Below, piece by piece: positions 34,860-43,816 of a DNA stretch of 64,000 nt. How positions within the stretch are numbered: position 1 is the stretch's first letter; every line of letters begins with the position of its first letter. The stretch lies in the NCBI RefSeq assembly GCF_020886115.1, contig NZ_AP025185.1:1922001-1986000 (forward strand), written 5' to 3'. The notes below the pieces were generated by a model that made no database searches, was not told the origin of the DNA, and saw only the letters and a program-made list of their open reading frames with translations. A program made the position numbers and the translations under genes. The stretch is from Flavobacterium ammonificans. Its GTDB lineage: Bacteria > Bacteroidota > Bacteroidia > Flavobacteriales > Flavobacteriaceae.

Positions 34860-35852
34860 ATGGAAGCTAACAACCAAAACATGACGCCTACAATGACTCC
34901 TACAATGGCAGCTAATGCACATGCCGATATACCGGGAAATCCATCCGTGGCTAAATCAAGTTTACATAAATTGAATGATCGCTCTAATGGCAAACCACTT
35001 CGTTTATTGACTGAAGAGCAATGGAATTTTTGGATAAACAATGGATACATTGTAATCAAAAATGCCGTACCAAAAAAAAATGCAGAACGATTGGCTAATT
35101 TTATTTGGGAATTTGAAGAAAAGGATCCGAATGATTCTTCTACTTGGTATGCACCACCAAGAGCAGAAATGCAAATGAAAGAATTGACCAATAGTGGAAT
35201 GGTGGAGTTATACAATCACCAATACCAATGGGACAACCGACAAATGCAGAAAGTATATGATGCCTTTGCTGATGTTTGGGGAACTGAAAAGTTATGGGTT
35301 ACAATCGATAGAGCCAATTTAAACTTTCCTGTACGTCCAGATCATGAATTCAAAGGATTCATCCATTGGGACTACGATCCTGAAACCAAACCGCAGATCG
35401 TACAAGGTGTAATTGCTTTGGTTGATACTACGGATGAGAATATGGGTGGTTTTCAATGTATTCCTGAATTGTTCCGTACGTATGATACTTGGAAATTAAC
35501 CCAACCTGAGGATAGACATCGTTTCCAACCTGACACAACCGATTTTAAAGATCAATTTGTAAAAGTTAAAATGGAAGTAGGCGATTTATTAATTTTTAAT
35601 AGTTTGCAACCACACGGAATTCGTCCTAATTTAACTAAAGATAAAGTGCGTATAGCGCAATATATTTCAATGATGCCTGCAGAGGAAGATAATGAAGAGT
35701 TAAAAGCTTGGCGTATCAATTCTTGGAAAAACAGAATTGCACCTGAGGGATATGCATTTCCTGGCGATCCAAGGAAATGGGAAATCACAAAACACAAAAC
35801 AGCCGAATTAAGCGATTTAGGTAAAAAGCTTTTGGGGTTAGAGAAGTGGTAA
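34860..35852 (+). CDS. Phytanoyl-CoA dioxygenase family protein
   Basis: This 330-residue soluble protein matches the PhyH superfamily of Fe(II)/2-oxoglutarate oxygenases. Candidate iron ligands are the HWDYD motif (HxD) and a distal His in SLQPHGIRPN, with a nearby Arg for 2-oxoglutarate. The substrate is unknown. The N-terminal 40 residues are polar and include a TPTMTPTM repeat. It converges with the 3-ketoglycoside operon, from which it is separated by a bidirectional terminator. Confidence 0.82.
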   Translation: MEANNQNMTPTMTPTMAANAHADIPGNPSVAKSSLHKLNDRSNGKPLRLLTEEQWNFWINNGYIVIKNAVPKKNAERLANFIWEFEEKDPNDSSTWYAPPRAEMQMKELTNSGMVELYNHQYQWDNRQMQKVYDAFADVWGTEKLWVTIDRANLNFPVRPDHEFKGFIHWDYDPETKPQIVQGVIALVDTTDENMGGFQCIPELFRTYDTWKLTQPEDRHRFQPDTTDFKDQFVKVKMEVGDLLIFNSLQPHGIRPNLTKDKVRIAQYISMMPAEEDNEELKAWRINSWKNRIAPEGYAFPGDPRKWEITKHKTAELSDLGKKLLGLEKW

Positions 35853-35871
35853 ATCTACTTTAAATAAAAAT

Positions 35872-35902
35872 GGGTATTTAATTAAAAACTAATTAAATAC
35901 CC
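35872..35902. terminator. Bidirectional terminator at end of the ketoglycoside operon
   Basis: A perfect 13-bp stem (GGGTATTTAATTA and TAATTAAATACCC) with a 5-nt loop is flanked by A-rich sequence before and CTTTTTTT after. It serves both the plus-strand dioxygenase gene and the minus-strand operon. Confidence 0.88.
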
Positions 35903-35922
35903 CTTTTTTATGTTCAAAAAAT

Positions 35923-36801
35923 TTATATTAAATTTTTAGCAATATAATCAAAACTTATTTTGATCGATTCGGCAGGATTTGGAATATAATTGGTTTCATG
36001 TTCTAAAAAGAAACGTTTCATTCCTGACAATTTAGCTTGTGCAAAAATAGCTTTGAAATCAATAGCTCCTTTGCCAATTTCTGCATTCCATTCTTTATTG
36101 GCTTTGTCCATATCTTTTACGTGCCACATTGTGAAACGCCCTGGATGTTTTTTAAATAAGTCTAATGGATTATGACCTGCTCTAACAGCCCAGTATAGGT
36201 CCAATTCAAAATCAACTAGATTAGGATCGGTTTCGTTCAATAAAATTTCGTATCCGTTAGTATCGCCAAATTGATCAAATTCAAAATCATGATTGTGATA
36301 CGCTAATTTTAAACCTGCAGCATGGCATTGTTGTGCCACTTTATTTACACCGGCTGCTAATTTTTTATAATCAGCTGCAGAAGTCCCTCTTAATTCAGGT
36401 AAAATCCATGGAATAGTAACATATTCACTTCCTAAAACTTTTGCCGCTTTGATGTAGGCATTTAAATCGCTAAGATCCCCAGTTTTAATAAAGTTATTGA
36501 AATCAAAATGATTACTTGTAGCTTTCAAACCATTGGCGTCCAGGATCGCTTTGAAATCAGTAACTGATGTTCCAAAGAAAGCATTGTCTTTTGGAGAAAA
36601 ACCAAATGTTTCCACTTCTGTAAATCCCGCTTTGGCGATTTGTGCTAAAACTCCTTTTACATCTTTAGGTAAGGTATCGCGTAAAGTCCATAATTGAATC
36701 CCTATAGCTTGTTTTTTATTTGTAAAGGCTAGGGAAGGAGCAATAGCTAAAGTACCTAGTACTAAACCACTGTTGATTAAAAATTCTCTTCTTTTGTTCA
36801 T
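35923..36801 (-). CDS. Tat-exported sugar phosphate isomerase/epimerase-like TIM barrel
   Basis: This 292-residue protein has a twin-arginine signal (KRREFLINSG, cleavage near residue 28) and an AP-endonuclease-2/xylose-isomerase-like TIM barrel. Metal-ligand segments include EVETFGF, YHNHDFEFD, DFELDLYW and MWHVKDMD. Proteins of this family in 3-ketoglycoside operons are linked to cleavage or isomerisation of 3-keto sugars. It is the last gene of the minus-strand operon and the exact reaction is unknown. Confidence 0.85.
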   Translation of the reverse strand: MNKRREFLINSGLVLGTLAIAPSLAFTNKKQAIGIQLWTLRDTLPKDVKGVLAQIAKAGFTEVETFGFSPKDNAFFGTSVTDFKAILDANGLKATSNHFDFNNFIKTGDLSDLNAYIKAAKVLGSEYVTIPWILPELRGTSAADYKKLAAGVNKVAQQCHAAGLKLAYHNHDFEFDQFGDTNGYEILLNETDPNLVDFELDLYWAVRAGHNPLDLFKKHPGRFTMWHVKDMDKANKEWNAEIGKGAIDFKAIFAQAKLSGMKRFFLEHETNYIPNPAESIKISFDYIAKNLI

Positions 36802-36820
36802 GGTTCTTATTTTTGGTTAG

Positions 36821-37705
36821 TTAAATATCACAAATCGTTATGGCTTGTTGTAGAGAGGCTAATTTATCTGGATTTTTAGGAACAAACTCTTGTCCTACAA
36901 AACCTTTGAAACCAGTTGCAGCAATTGCTGACATTATAGCAGGATAATTCAATTCTTGTGTTCCATCAATCTCATTTCTACCAGGAACACCAGCCGTATG
37001 AAAATGAGCTATATATTGAATGTTATTAATAATAGTACGAATCACATCGCCTTCATCAATTTGCATGTGATAGATATCATATAGTAACTTAAAATTGGGA
37101 GAGTTGATTCGCTTAGCGAGTTCGACACCCCAAGCCGTTCTTTCGCATTGATAATCTTTATGATCAATTCTACTGTTTAATAATTCCATTACTAAAGTTA
37201 TATTGTGCTTTTCAGCCAATGGAATTAATTTCTGTAATCCAATCACACAATTAGTCCAGCCTTCTTCATCTGATTTACCTCGGCGATTGCCACTAAAACA
37301 AATTAGATTTTTATAACCTGCTTCTGCTACTTTCGGAATCATTTCAGTATAACGCTGAATTAGTTTTTCATGAAATTGAATGTCATTAAAACCGTCCACT
37401 AAATTCAGCTCAGCACCATTACACATAGTTGAAATTAAATTGTGTTTTTTTAAAGTTGGCCAAGCTTCAGGACCTACCAAATCAATTCCTGTTATCCCTA
37501 TTTTTTTAGCTTCTATACATAAGGTTTCCAAATCTAATGAATCAAAACACCAGCGTGAAACAGAATGATTGATATTGCCTTTAAGATTTACAAAGGATGT
37601 TGATTTTGGCAAATCAAAAGCAGACAATTCTAAAGGAAAACTTAGCACAGCAGTGCTGGCAAGCATTCCTTTGATAGCTGAACGTCTATTGAGGTTGGTT
37701 TTCAT
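36821..37705 (-). CDS. Tat-exported hydroxypyruvate-isomerase-like TIM barrel
   Basis: This 294-residue protein carries a Tat-type N-terminus (NRRSAIKGMLAS, cleavage near residue 29) followed by a hydroxypyruvate-isomerase-like TIM barrel. LLYDIYHMQIDEGD and HFHTAGVPGRNE are typical of that family, with Glu and His metal ligands. A periplasmic location argues against hydroxypyruvate itself and for a keto-sugar substrate. It lies six bases downstream of the transporter gene. Confidence 0.85.
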   Translation of the reverse strand: MKTNLNRRSAIKGMLASTAVLSFPLELSAFDLPKSTSFVNLKGNINHSVSRWCFDSLDLETLCIEAKKIGITGIDLVGPEAWPTLKKHNLISTMCNGAELNLVDGFNDIQFHEKLIQRYTEMIPKVAEAGYKNLICFSGNRRGKSDEEGWTNCVIGLQKLIPLAEKHNITLVMELLNSRIDHKDYQCERTAWGVELAKRINSPNFKLLYDIYHMQIDEGDVIRTIINNIQYIAHFHTAGVPGRNEIDGTQELNYPAIMSAIAATGFKGFVGQEFVPKNPDKLASLQQAITICDI

Positions 37706-37711
37706 TATTAA

Positions 37712-38944
37712 TTAATGAGAAACTTCTGTTTTACTTTTGTCATTGAATGTCAAAGCAAATAATACAAAAACGGCTAAAGCAATTCCAGCAGGAATAATCC
37801 AAACCATTTCCCAATTGATGGTTCCTGTCGCTGTCTTATAATTATCGGTAATCCATCCCGCAACAGCAAAACCAATTAACATTCCAACACCATATGTGGC
37901 TAAAGTAATCAACCCTTGAGCAGCACTTTTATATTTTTCGCCTGCTTTCGAGTTCGTATAAATTTGCCCAGAAACAAAGAAGAAATCATAACAAATTCCG
38001 TGTAAAGCAATTCCTATAATTAGCATAAAGCTCAATTCGCCACCATTTCCATAAGCAAATAATACATAACGAATCGCCCAAGCTAACATTCCAACTAAAA
38101 TGGTTTTCTTGAAACCGTATTTAGAAAAGAATACCGGTATTAACAATAAGAATAAAGCTTCTGATATTTGACCAATAGCCATTTTTCCCGTTGGATTTTC
38201 CAATCCAGCTTCAGTTAAGAATAAATTTGCATTTTGGTAATAAAAAGCCAATGGAATGCAAATCAAAATAGAAGCAATGAAGAAAATTGCAAAGTTTTTG
38301 TCTTTCAATAATTTCAACGCATCCAATCCGATGATATCACCAATTTTAATTTTTTCATCAGATACTTTAGGTGGAGTAGCAGGTAAAGTAAAACTAAACA
38401 GTCCTAAAACTAAAGCAGCACCTCCAGCTAACAAAAAAGTATTTTTTAACATTCCTTGAGCCACATTTTCAGCTGCATCCCAATGGAAGATAAAACTAAT
38501 CGATAAACCAGCTACAATCCATCCAATAGTACCCCAAACACGAATAGTAGAAAATTCTTTTTCAGGATCTTTCATTTGGTTAAAGGCAACTGAATTCACC
38601 AATGCCAATGTTGGCATATACAAAATCATATAACTTAGAACATAGGTATAAAAAATCCCAATATCATTAGATTGGTACATTTGGTACATTAAAAATGCCC
38701 CAACTAAATGCAATACTCCCAAGATTCTTTCAGCATTAAAATAGCGATCAGCAATTAAGCCTATAATAAATGGCGCAATTATAGCTCCCCATGATTGAGT
38801 TGAAAAAATAGCTCCTACAATTGAGCCCTCAGGATCTGAAAAATTAAACTTTAAAAAAGTTCCTAAAGTTACAAACCATGCACCCCAGATAAAAAATTCT
38901 AGGAACATCATGCTTGATAATTTGATTTTATTTGTTGTATTCAT
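37712..38944 (-). CDS. NupG-like MFS transporter
   Basis: This 410-residue protein has about twelve membrane helices and resembles the nucleoside:H+ symporter (NHS) family. The N-terminus is MMFLEFFIWGAWFVTLGTFL, with the loop ADRYFNAERILG. In this operon the likely cargo is a sugar or keto-sugar released in the periplasm, by context only. It lies between periplasmic enzymes on both sides. Confidence 0.88.
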   Translation of the reverse strand: MNTTNKIKLSSMMFLEFFIWGAWFVTLGTFLKFNFSDPEGSIVGAIFSTQSWGAIIAPFIIGLIADRYFNAERILGVLHLVGAFLMYQMYQSNDIGIFYTYVLSYMILYMPTLALVNSVAFNQMKDPEKEFSTIRVWGTIGWIVAGLSISFIFHWDAAENVAQGMLKNTFLLAGGAALVLGLFSFTLPATPPKVSDEKIKIGDIIGLDALKLLKDKNFAIFFIASILICIPLAFYYQNANLFLTEAGLENPTGKMAIGQISEALFLLLIPVFFSKYGFKKTILVGMLAWAIRYVLFAYGNGGELSFMLIIGIALHGICYDFFFVSGQIYTNSKAGEKYKSAAQGLITLATYGVGMLIGFAVAGWITDNYKTATGTINWEMVWIIPAGIALAVFVLFALTFNDKSKTEVSH

Positions 38945-38979
38945 AAATAGGTTTTGGTTTGGTTAGTTGGGATTGGGAA

Positions 38980-39705
38980 TTATTTACAACCTGTAGTGGT
39001 TTGCATGGTATTCCATTCTTTAATCATAATATTTCGATACCACACATGGTCTCCGTGGTCTTGTAGCGCAATTTTACCTGATTGAAATGCAGCAAAACCT
39101 GGCCAAGTAGCAAATTTACTTCCTGCTACCAAAGCTTTAAATTTATCATCCCAAAGCATGGTTTCTACCACTTTTACTCCGTTCAATAGCATTTGTAACT
39201 TTCCGAATTTACATACAATATCAACCGAATTCCATTCACCAACAGGTTTTACAGGTTCTGAAGTACTTTTAATTAAATCGTATAAATCACCAGCTCTATG
39301 CTTTTCTATGTTCCCATCAGGATGCCCATTGTTATCCAAAACTTGCATCTCTAGACCAGTTTCGTAGGTGTTCTTAAATTTAGTTAAATCTTCATTTACG
39401 TAAAAAATAATTCCACTATTCGCATTTGCAGCCACTTTCCATTCTAATTTTAAATGGAAATTTTCATACTCTTTATCGGTTACTAGATCGCCACCTTGAC
39501 CATTTTTTGCAGCTGCTGGGTCAAAATGCAATTCGCCGTTTTCTACTTTCCAAGCAGATGTAGCTTTTTGTTTTCCGTAAGTATGCCAACCAGCTGTAGA
39601 AGTTCCGTCAAATAGAGAAACAAATCCTTTTGGTAAAGCCGTTTGTGCGTTAGCTGTTTGCATCAAAATAGTTACTAGTGCTATTTTAAAAATATTCTTA
39701 ATCAT
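38980..39705 (-). CDS. DUF1080 protein (3-keto-disaccharide hydrolase)
   Basis: This 241-residue protein has a Sec signal (MIKNIFKIALVTILMQTANAQ). The concanavalin-like DUF1080 fold shows FVSLFDGTSTAGWHTYGK, ENGELHFDP, DFHLKLEWK-like strands, and NSGIIFYVNED. The family is annotated as 3-keto-disaccharide hydrolase, cleaving glycosidic bonds next to a 3-keto sugar. The frame is open from 39738, but that overlaps the neighbouring gene. The ATG at 39705 puts the signal peptide at the N-terminus. Confidence 0.88.
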   Translation of the reverse strand: MIKNIFKIALVTILMQTANAQTALPKGFVSLFDGTSTAGWHTYGKQKATSAWKVENGELHFDPAAAKNGQGGDLVTDKEYENFHLKLEWKVAANANSGIIFYVNEDLTKFKNTYETGLEMQVLDNNGHPDGNIEKHRAGDLYDLIKSTSEPVKPVGEWNSVDIVCKFGKLQMLLNGVKVVETMLWDDKFKALVAGSKFATWPGFAAFQSGKIALQDHGDHVWYRNIMIKEWNTMQTTTGCK

Positions 39706-39716
39706 TTTAGTTTGTA

Positions 39717-41168
39717 TTATAGTGTTAAATTTTTCCAACCTTCGCGGTACTCGCGTTTTACGAATTGATTGACTTCATCAAAATTAGTAATTTTCATATT
39801 GTCATTATCCCATAACAATTTTGCAGAACGACCTGGATACACATCTTCTCCTAATTCGTCACGAACGATGTCATATCCTCTGATAGCAAGATTTGCAATT
39901 AATAAAGCTTCGGTTAACGGTCCAGCAATTTCAAATCCAGAACTTACTTCTTTCTTACCATAACCTGCAATCGCAGCATCAACCCATTGCTTGTAATGAC
40001 CTTCCATACCATCTTTTACACGAGCATATTTCTGCGCTACTTGTATATCTTCATTTCTGCTTAATGGTAATAATCTTGGATTTAATCCGTAAGTGTCACA
40101 CATCATTTTCCCTTTAGTTCCGATGAATAAAGTTCCATTTCCTCCGTCTCCAAAAATTTCATTTGGACCTAGCTCTTCAGGTCGAACCGGTTGAATACCG
40201 CCGTCCATCCAATGCACTTTAACATCACCTAAAGTTTTATCAGTTTTAGGGAAAGTTAAAGTAACATGACTTGAAGGTGGACAACTTTCTGGGAAATACC
40301 CTCGTTTAAATTCATCAACATAAACCGAACCAACACTGCATTGAACATCTTTAGCATATTTTAAATTCAATACACTAAATGGAGTTTCTAATAAGTGACA
40401 ACCCATGTCTCCTAGGGCTCCAGTTCCATAATCCCACCAACCTCTCCAGTTGAATGGTACTAATTTATCTACATAATTTTTATAAGGAGCTGTTCCTAAC
40501 CATAAATCCCAATCCAATTCTTTTGGAATAGGCTGAGTATTGGTAGACCAAGGAATACCTTGTGGCCAAACTGGGCGGTCAGTCCAAGCATAAATAGTAT
40601 GCACATCACCAATTAAACCTGCTTCATACCATTCTTTCATAGTACGAGAGGCATCATTAGAAGATCCTTGATTTCCCATTTGGGTAACGACTTTGTATTT
40701 TTTAGCAGCTTCAGTTAGGATACGAGCTTCGTAAATATCATGAGTCATTGGTTTTTGTACATAAACATGCTTACCTAATTGCATAGCTCCTAAACATTGA
40801 ATAGCGTGGTTATGATCTGGTGTAGAAACAGAAACGGCATCAAAATTTTTGTGCTCTTTGTCTAACATTTCACGCCAATCTTTGTAAAACTTTGCTTTTG
40901 GAAAAGCGTTTACACTATTAGCAGCTCTTCTTGTATCAACATCACAAAGAAAACCAATATCGGCTTTTCCACTTTTATGAAACATGGCAATATCGGATTG
41001 GCCTTTTCCACCCACACCAATGCCAGCAATTACTAAGCGGTCACTTGGTGCAACAAATCCTCTACCTAATACATGGCGAGGCACAATCATAAAGGCTGCA
41101 GCAGCCATCGCAGATGTTTTTATAAAATCACGACGATTATTCGTTGGTTTATTTTCTTCTTTTTTCAT
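39717..41168 (-). CDS. Tat-exported Gfo/Idh/MocA oxidoreductase
   Basis: This 483-residue protein has a Tat signal (NRRDFIKTSAMAAAAFM) and a Rossmann domain (IAGIGVGGKGQSDIA). The Gfo/Idh/MocA substrate-binding half includes QKPMTHDIYEARILTEAA. Export with a bound NAD recalls GH109-type enzymes and periplasmic oxidoreductases that recycle their cofactor. In the operon it may oxidise or reduce the C3 position of a sugar on the periplasmic side. It starts 38 bases after the cytochrome gene. Confidence 0.87.
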   Translation of the reverse strand: MKKEENKPTNNRRDFIKTSAMAAAAFMIVPRHVLGRGFVAPSDRLVIAGIGVGGKGQSDIAMFHKSGKADIGFLCDVDTRRAANSVNAFPKAKFYKDWREMLDKEHKNFDAVSVSTPDHNHAIQCLGAMQLGKHVYVQKPMTHDIYEARILTEAAKKYKVVTQMGNQGSSNDASRTMKEWYEAGLIGDVHTIYAWTDRPVWPQGIPWSTNTQPIPKELDWDLWLGTAPYKNYVDKLVPFNWRGWWDYGTGALGDMGCHLLETPFSVLNLKYAKDVQCSVGSVYVDEFKRGYFPESCPPSSHVTLTFPKTDKTLGDVKVHWMDGGIQPVRPEELGPNEIFGDGGNGTLFIGTKGKMMCDTYGLNPRLLPLSRNEDIQVAQKYARVKDGMEGHYKQWVDAAIAGYGKKEVSSGFEIAGPLTEALLIANLAIRGYDIVRDELGEDVYPGRSAKLLWDNDNMKITNFDEVNQFVKREYREGWKNLTL

Positions 41169-41206
41169 GGTTATTTTTTGTTAGTCAATACAAATACAAC
41201 TAAGTA

Positions 41207-41572
41207 TTATTTTTTCAATCCTAAAATATATTGCGCCATTGATTTGGCATCTTCTTTTTTCAATGATGAGTGAGCTGACATGGGCATTGTACCCCAAACA
41301 CCAGAACCTCCTTTGATAATTTTACCTGCTAAGTAATTAACATTTTTATCGTTATTTGGATATTTTTTAGCAATTTCTACATATGAAGGGCCAATTAATT
41401 TTTTATCTAATTTATGACATCCTACACAATCTGATTTTGCAATAAGTTTTTCACCATCATTAGATTGTTCTACGATAGCCGTTTTTTTGATGTATTTTTT
41501 ATCTGAATCAATAGTAGAAAAAGATGCTAAAGTCAATACGGCAAGGCCAAGTAATAAAAAGTTACGTTTCAT
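41207..41572 (-). CDS. Small c-type cytochrome
   Basis: This 121-residue exported protein has one CVGCH haem motif and a C-terminal MPMSAH region offering a Met axial ligand. The signal peptide spans about 1-20. It resembles class I cytochromes and is the natural electron acceptor for the GMC dehydrogenase encoded in the same operon. Electrons would then pass to a terminal oxidase. Confidence 0.9.
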   Translation of the reverse strand: MKRNFLLLGLAVLTLASFSTIDSDKKYIKKTAIVEQSNDGEKLIAKSDCVGCHKLDKKLIGPSYVEIAKKYPNNDKNVNYLAGKIIKGGSGVWGTMPMSAHSSLKKEDAKSMAQYILGLKK

Positions 41573-41585
41573 TTTTGTGTGTTTA

Positions 41586-42638
41586 TTATAATCCTAAATT
41601 TTTTCTGTTTAATTGGGTGTTGGTTTCCACAGCAGCAAAATCATCAAACGCTTTATCGGTTACTTTGATAATGTGTTTTTTAATAAATTCAGCCCCTTCA
41701 CGAGCACCGTCTTCTTGATTTTTAATGCAACATTCCCATTCCATAACTGCCCAACCCTTATAATCGTATTGTGCTAATTTGCTGAAAATAGTTTTGAAAT
41801 CAATTTGTCCATCACCAGGCGAACGATAGCGTCCTGCGCGGTTAGCCCAACTTTGGTATCCACCAAAAGTCCCTTGCTTACCGGTTGGGTTAAATTCAGC
41901 ATCCTTAACATGGAAGGCTTTAATACGTTCGTGATAAAAATCGATATACTGAATATAATCCAATTGTTGCAATACAAAATGGGATGGATCGTACAATAAA
42001 CAAGCTCTAGAATGATTGTTTACCGCTTTCAAAAACATTTCGTAGGTTTCTCCATCAAATAAATCTTCTCCTGGGTGAATCTCATAACAAACATCCACAC
42101 CATTCTGATCAAATTCATTCAAAATAGGCAACCAACGTTTGGCTAATTCAGCAAATCCTTCTTCAATTAATCCCGGTGGTCTTTGTGGCCAAGGGTGGAA
42201 GTATTGCCAAAGTAATGAACCACTAAAAGTAGCGTGGGCATTTAAACCTAAATTTTGAGAGGCTTTCGCAGCATATTTCATTTGTTGTACTGCCCATTCT
42301 TGACGTGCTTTTGGATTCCCACGCAAAGCAGCAGGAGCAAAGCCGTCAAAGAAATCATCATATGCGGGATGAACAGCTATTAATTGTCCTTGTAAGTGGG
42401 TTGACAATTCTGAAATTTGTAAGCCATAGGAAGCCACTTTTCCTATCAATTCATCTGCATAGGTTTTACTTTCTGCCGCTTTTTGTAAATCAATAAAACG
42501 TGCATCCAATGTTGGCATTTGAATCCCTTTGAAACCTAAATCAGCTGCCCATTGACATATTCCGTCCAATGAATTAAATGGAGCTTTGTCTCCAATAAAT
42601 TGTGCTAAAAAAACCGCTGGTCCTTGAATTGTTGTCAT
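41586..42638 (-). CDS. Cytoplasmic sugar phosphate isomerase/epimerase-like TIM barrel
   Basis: This 350-residue protein has no signal peptide. It shows a xylose-isomerase-like TIM barrel with ligand-bearing segments ELSTHLQGQL, CYEIHPGEDLFDG, LLYDPSHFVLQQ, AFHVKDAEF and VMEWECC. It likely acts on the keto-sugar after import. It is separated by two bases from the cytoplasmic Gfo/Idh/MocA gene, suggesting coupled translation. Confidence 0.87.
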   Translation of the reverse strand: MTTIQGPAVFLAQFIGDKAPFNSLDGICQWAADLGFKGIQMPTLDARFIDLQKAAESKTYADELIGKVASYGLQISELSTHLQGQLIAVHPAYDDFFDGFAPAALRGNPKARQEWAVQQMKYAAKASQNLGLNAHATFSGSLLWQYFHPWPQRPPGLIEEGFAELAKRWLPILNEFDQNGVDVCYEIHPGEDLFDGETYEMFLKAVNNHSRACLLYDPSHFVLQQLDYIQYIDFYHERIKAFHVKDAEFNPTGKQGTFGGYQSWANRAGRYRSPGDGQIDFKTIFSKLAQYDYKGWAVMEWECCIKNQEDGAREGAEFIKKHIIKVTDKAFDDFAAVETNTQLNRKNLGL

Positions 42639-42640
42639 AA

Positions 42641-43804
42641 TTATAAAACGTTAGGAGTCCATTTTTTATCAGACTGAGCTGATAAAACTACATTATCAAT
42701 AAATGCCATTCCTCTTAGACCGTCTTCAATAGAAGGGAAGTCCAACATTTCTGGTGTAGGCTCGGTACCATCTATTTTGCATCCTAATGTCAATGCAAAA
42801 TTTCTATAGATATTGGCAAAAGCTTCCAAATATCCTTCTGGATGTCCACCTGGAGTTCTACAATTGTGTCTGGCAAAAGAAGATAAATGAGTATAATTCG
42901 AACCTGCTCTTAAAATTTGCATTGGTTCTTCTAACCATTTTACAATTAAAGAGTTGGGCTCATGTTGTAACCATTCGATGCCGCCTTTTTCACCATACAC
43001 TCTAATTTTAACTGCATTTTCTTCACCAGCAGCAACTTGAGAAGCCATTAAAACACCTTTAGCACCATTGTCAAATTTCAATAAAACAGCACCATCATCA
43101 TCCATTACACGTCCTTCGACTAAAGTATTCAATTCAGCACAGATGTCAGTAATTTTTGAACCTGTAATGTATTCTGCTAAATGAGCTGCATGAGTTCCGA
43201 TATCACCCATAACTGAGCTTTTTCCAGATTTTTTAGGATCAGTTCTCCAAGCTGCTTGAGCGTTACCTTCTCTTTCGGATAATTTACTTAACCATCCTTG
43301 AGGATATTCTACCCAAACCTTACGAATTTTACCTAATTTTCCTTCTCTAACCATCGCTTTGGCTTGTTTTACCATTGGGTAACCAGAGTAGGTATGTGTT
43401 AAACAAAGAGTTAATCCTGTTTCTTTTAATTTTTGTTCCAATTGTTTAGCTTCCTCTAAAGAAAACGTAATTGGTTTTTCGATTACAACATTAAATCCGT
43501 GATCCAAAGCCATCATGGCAGGAGCGAAGTGAGCAAAGTTGGGAGTTACAATCGTAACAAAATCAATTCGCTCATCAGCTGGTAAAGCCGCTTCCGCTTT
43601 GATCATTTCTTCATAGGTTAAATAGGTTCTTGATTCAGGAAGAAACAAAGCTTTTCCTGATGCTACTGCTATTTCAGGATTGATACTTAGAGCACCACAA
43701 CTTAATTCAATTAAACCATCCATATTGGCAGCCAAACGATGTATGGCTCCGATAAATGCATCTTGGCCACCACCGACCATTCCCATTCTTAATTTTCTTG
43801 TCAT
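42641..43804 (-). CDS. Cytoplasmic Gfo/Idh/MocA oxidoreductase
   Basis: This 387-residue protein without signal peptide starts RKLRMGMVGGGQDAFIGAIHR, a Rossmann motif. It has the VIEKPITFSLEEAKQL family signature (Lys of EKP) and a catalytic-type GDIGTHAAHLAEY segment. In the proposed pathway it would reduce a 3-keto sugar to the parent hexose with NAD(P)H. The specific sugar cannot be read from sequence. Confidence 0.88.
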   Translation of the reverse strand: MTRKLRMGMVGGGQDAFIGAIHRLAANMDGLIELSCGALSINPEIAVASGKALFLPESRTYLTYEEMIKAEAALPADERIDFVTIVTPNFAHFAPAMMALDHGFNVVIEKPITFSLEEAKQLEQKLKETGLTLCLTHTYSGYPMVKQAKAMVREGKLGKIRKVWVEYPQGWLSKLSEREGNAQAAWRTDPKKSGKSSVMGDIGTHAAHLAEYITGSKITDICAELNTLVEGRVMDDDGAVLLKFDNGAKGVLMASQVAAGEENAVKIRVYGEKGGIEWLQHEPNSLIVKWLEEPMQILRAGSNYTHLSSFARHNCRTPGGHPEGYLEAFANIYRNFALTLGCKIDGTEPTPEMLDFPSIEDGLRGMAFIDNVVLSAQSDKKWTPNVL

Positions 43805-43816
43805 AATATATGTAAC

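Noticed and set aside
34850..35215. 121-codon minus-strand frame opposite the dioxygenase gene
   Set aside because: It is antisense to a well-supported gene with conserved motifs and lacks any recognisable domain.
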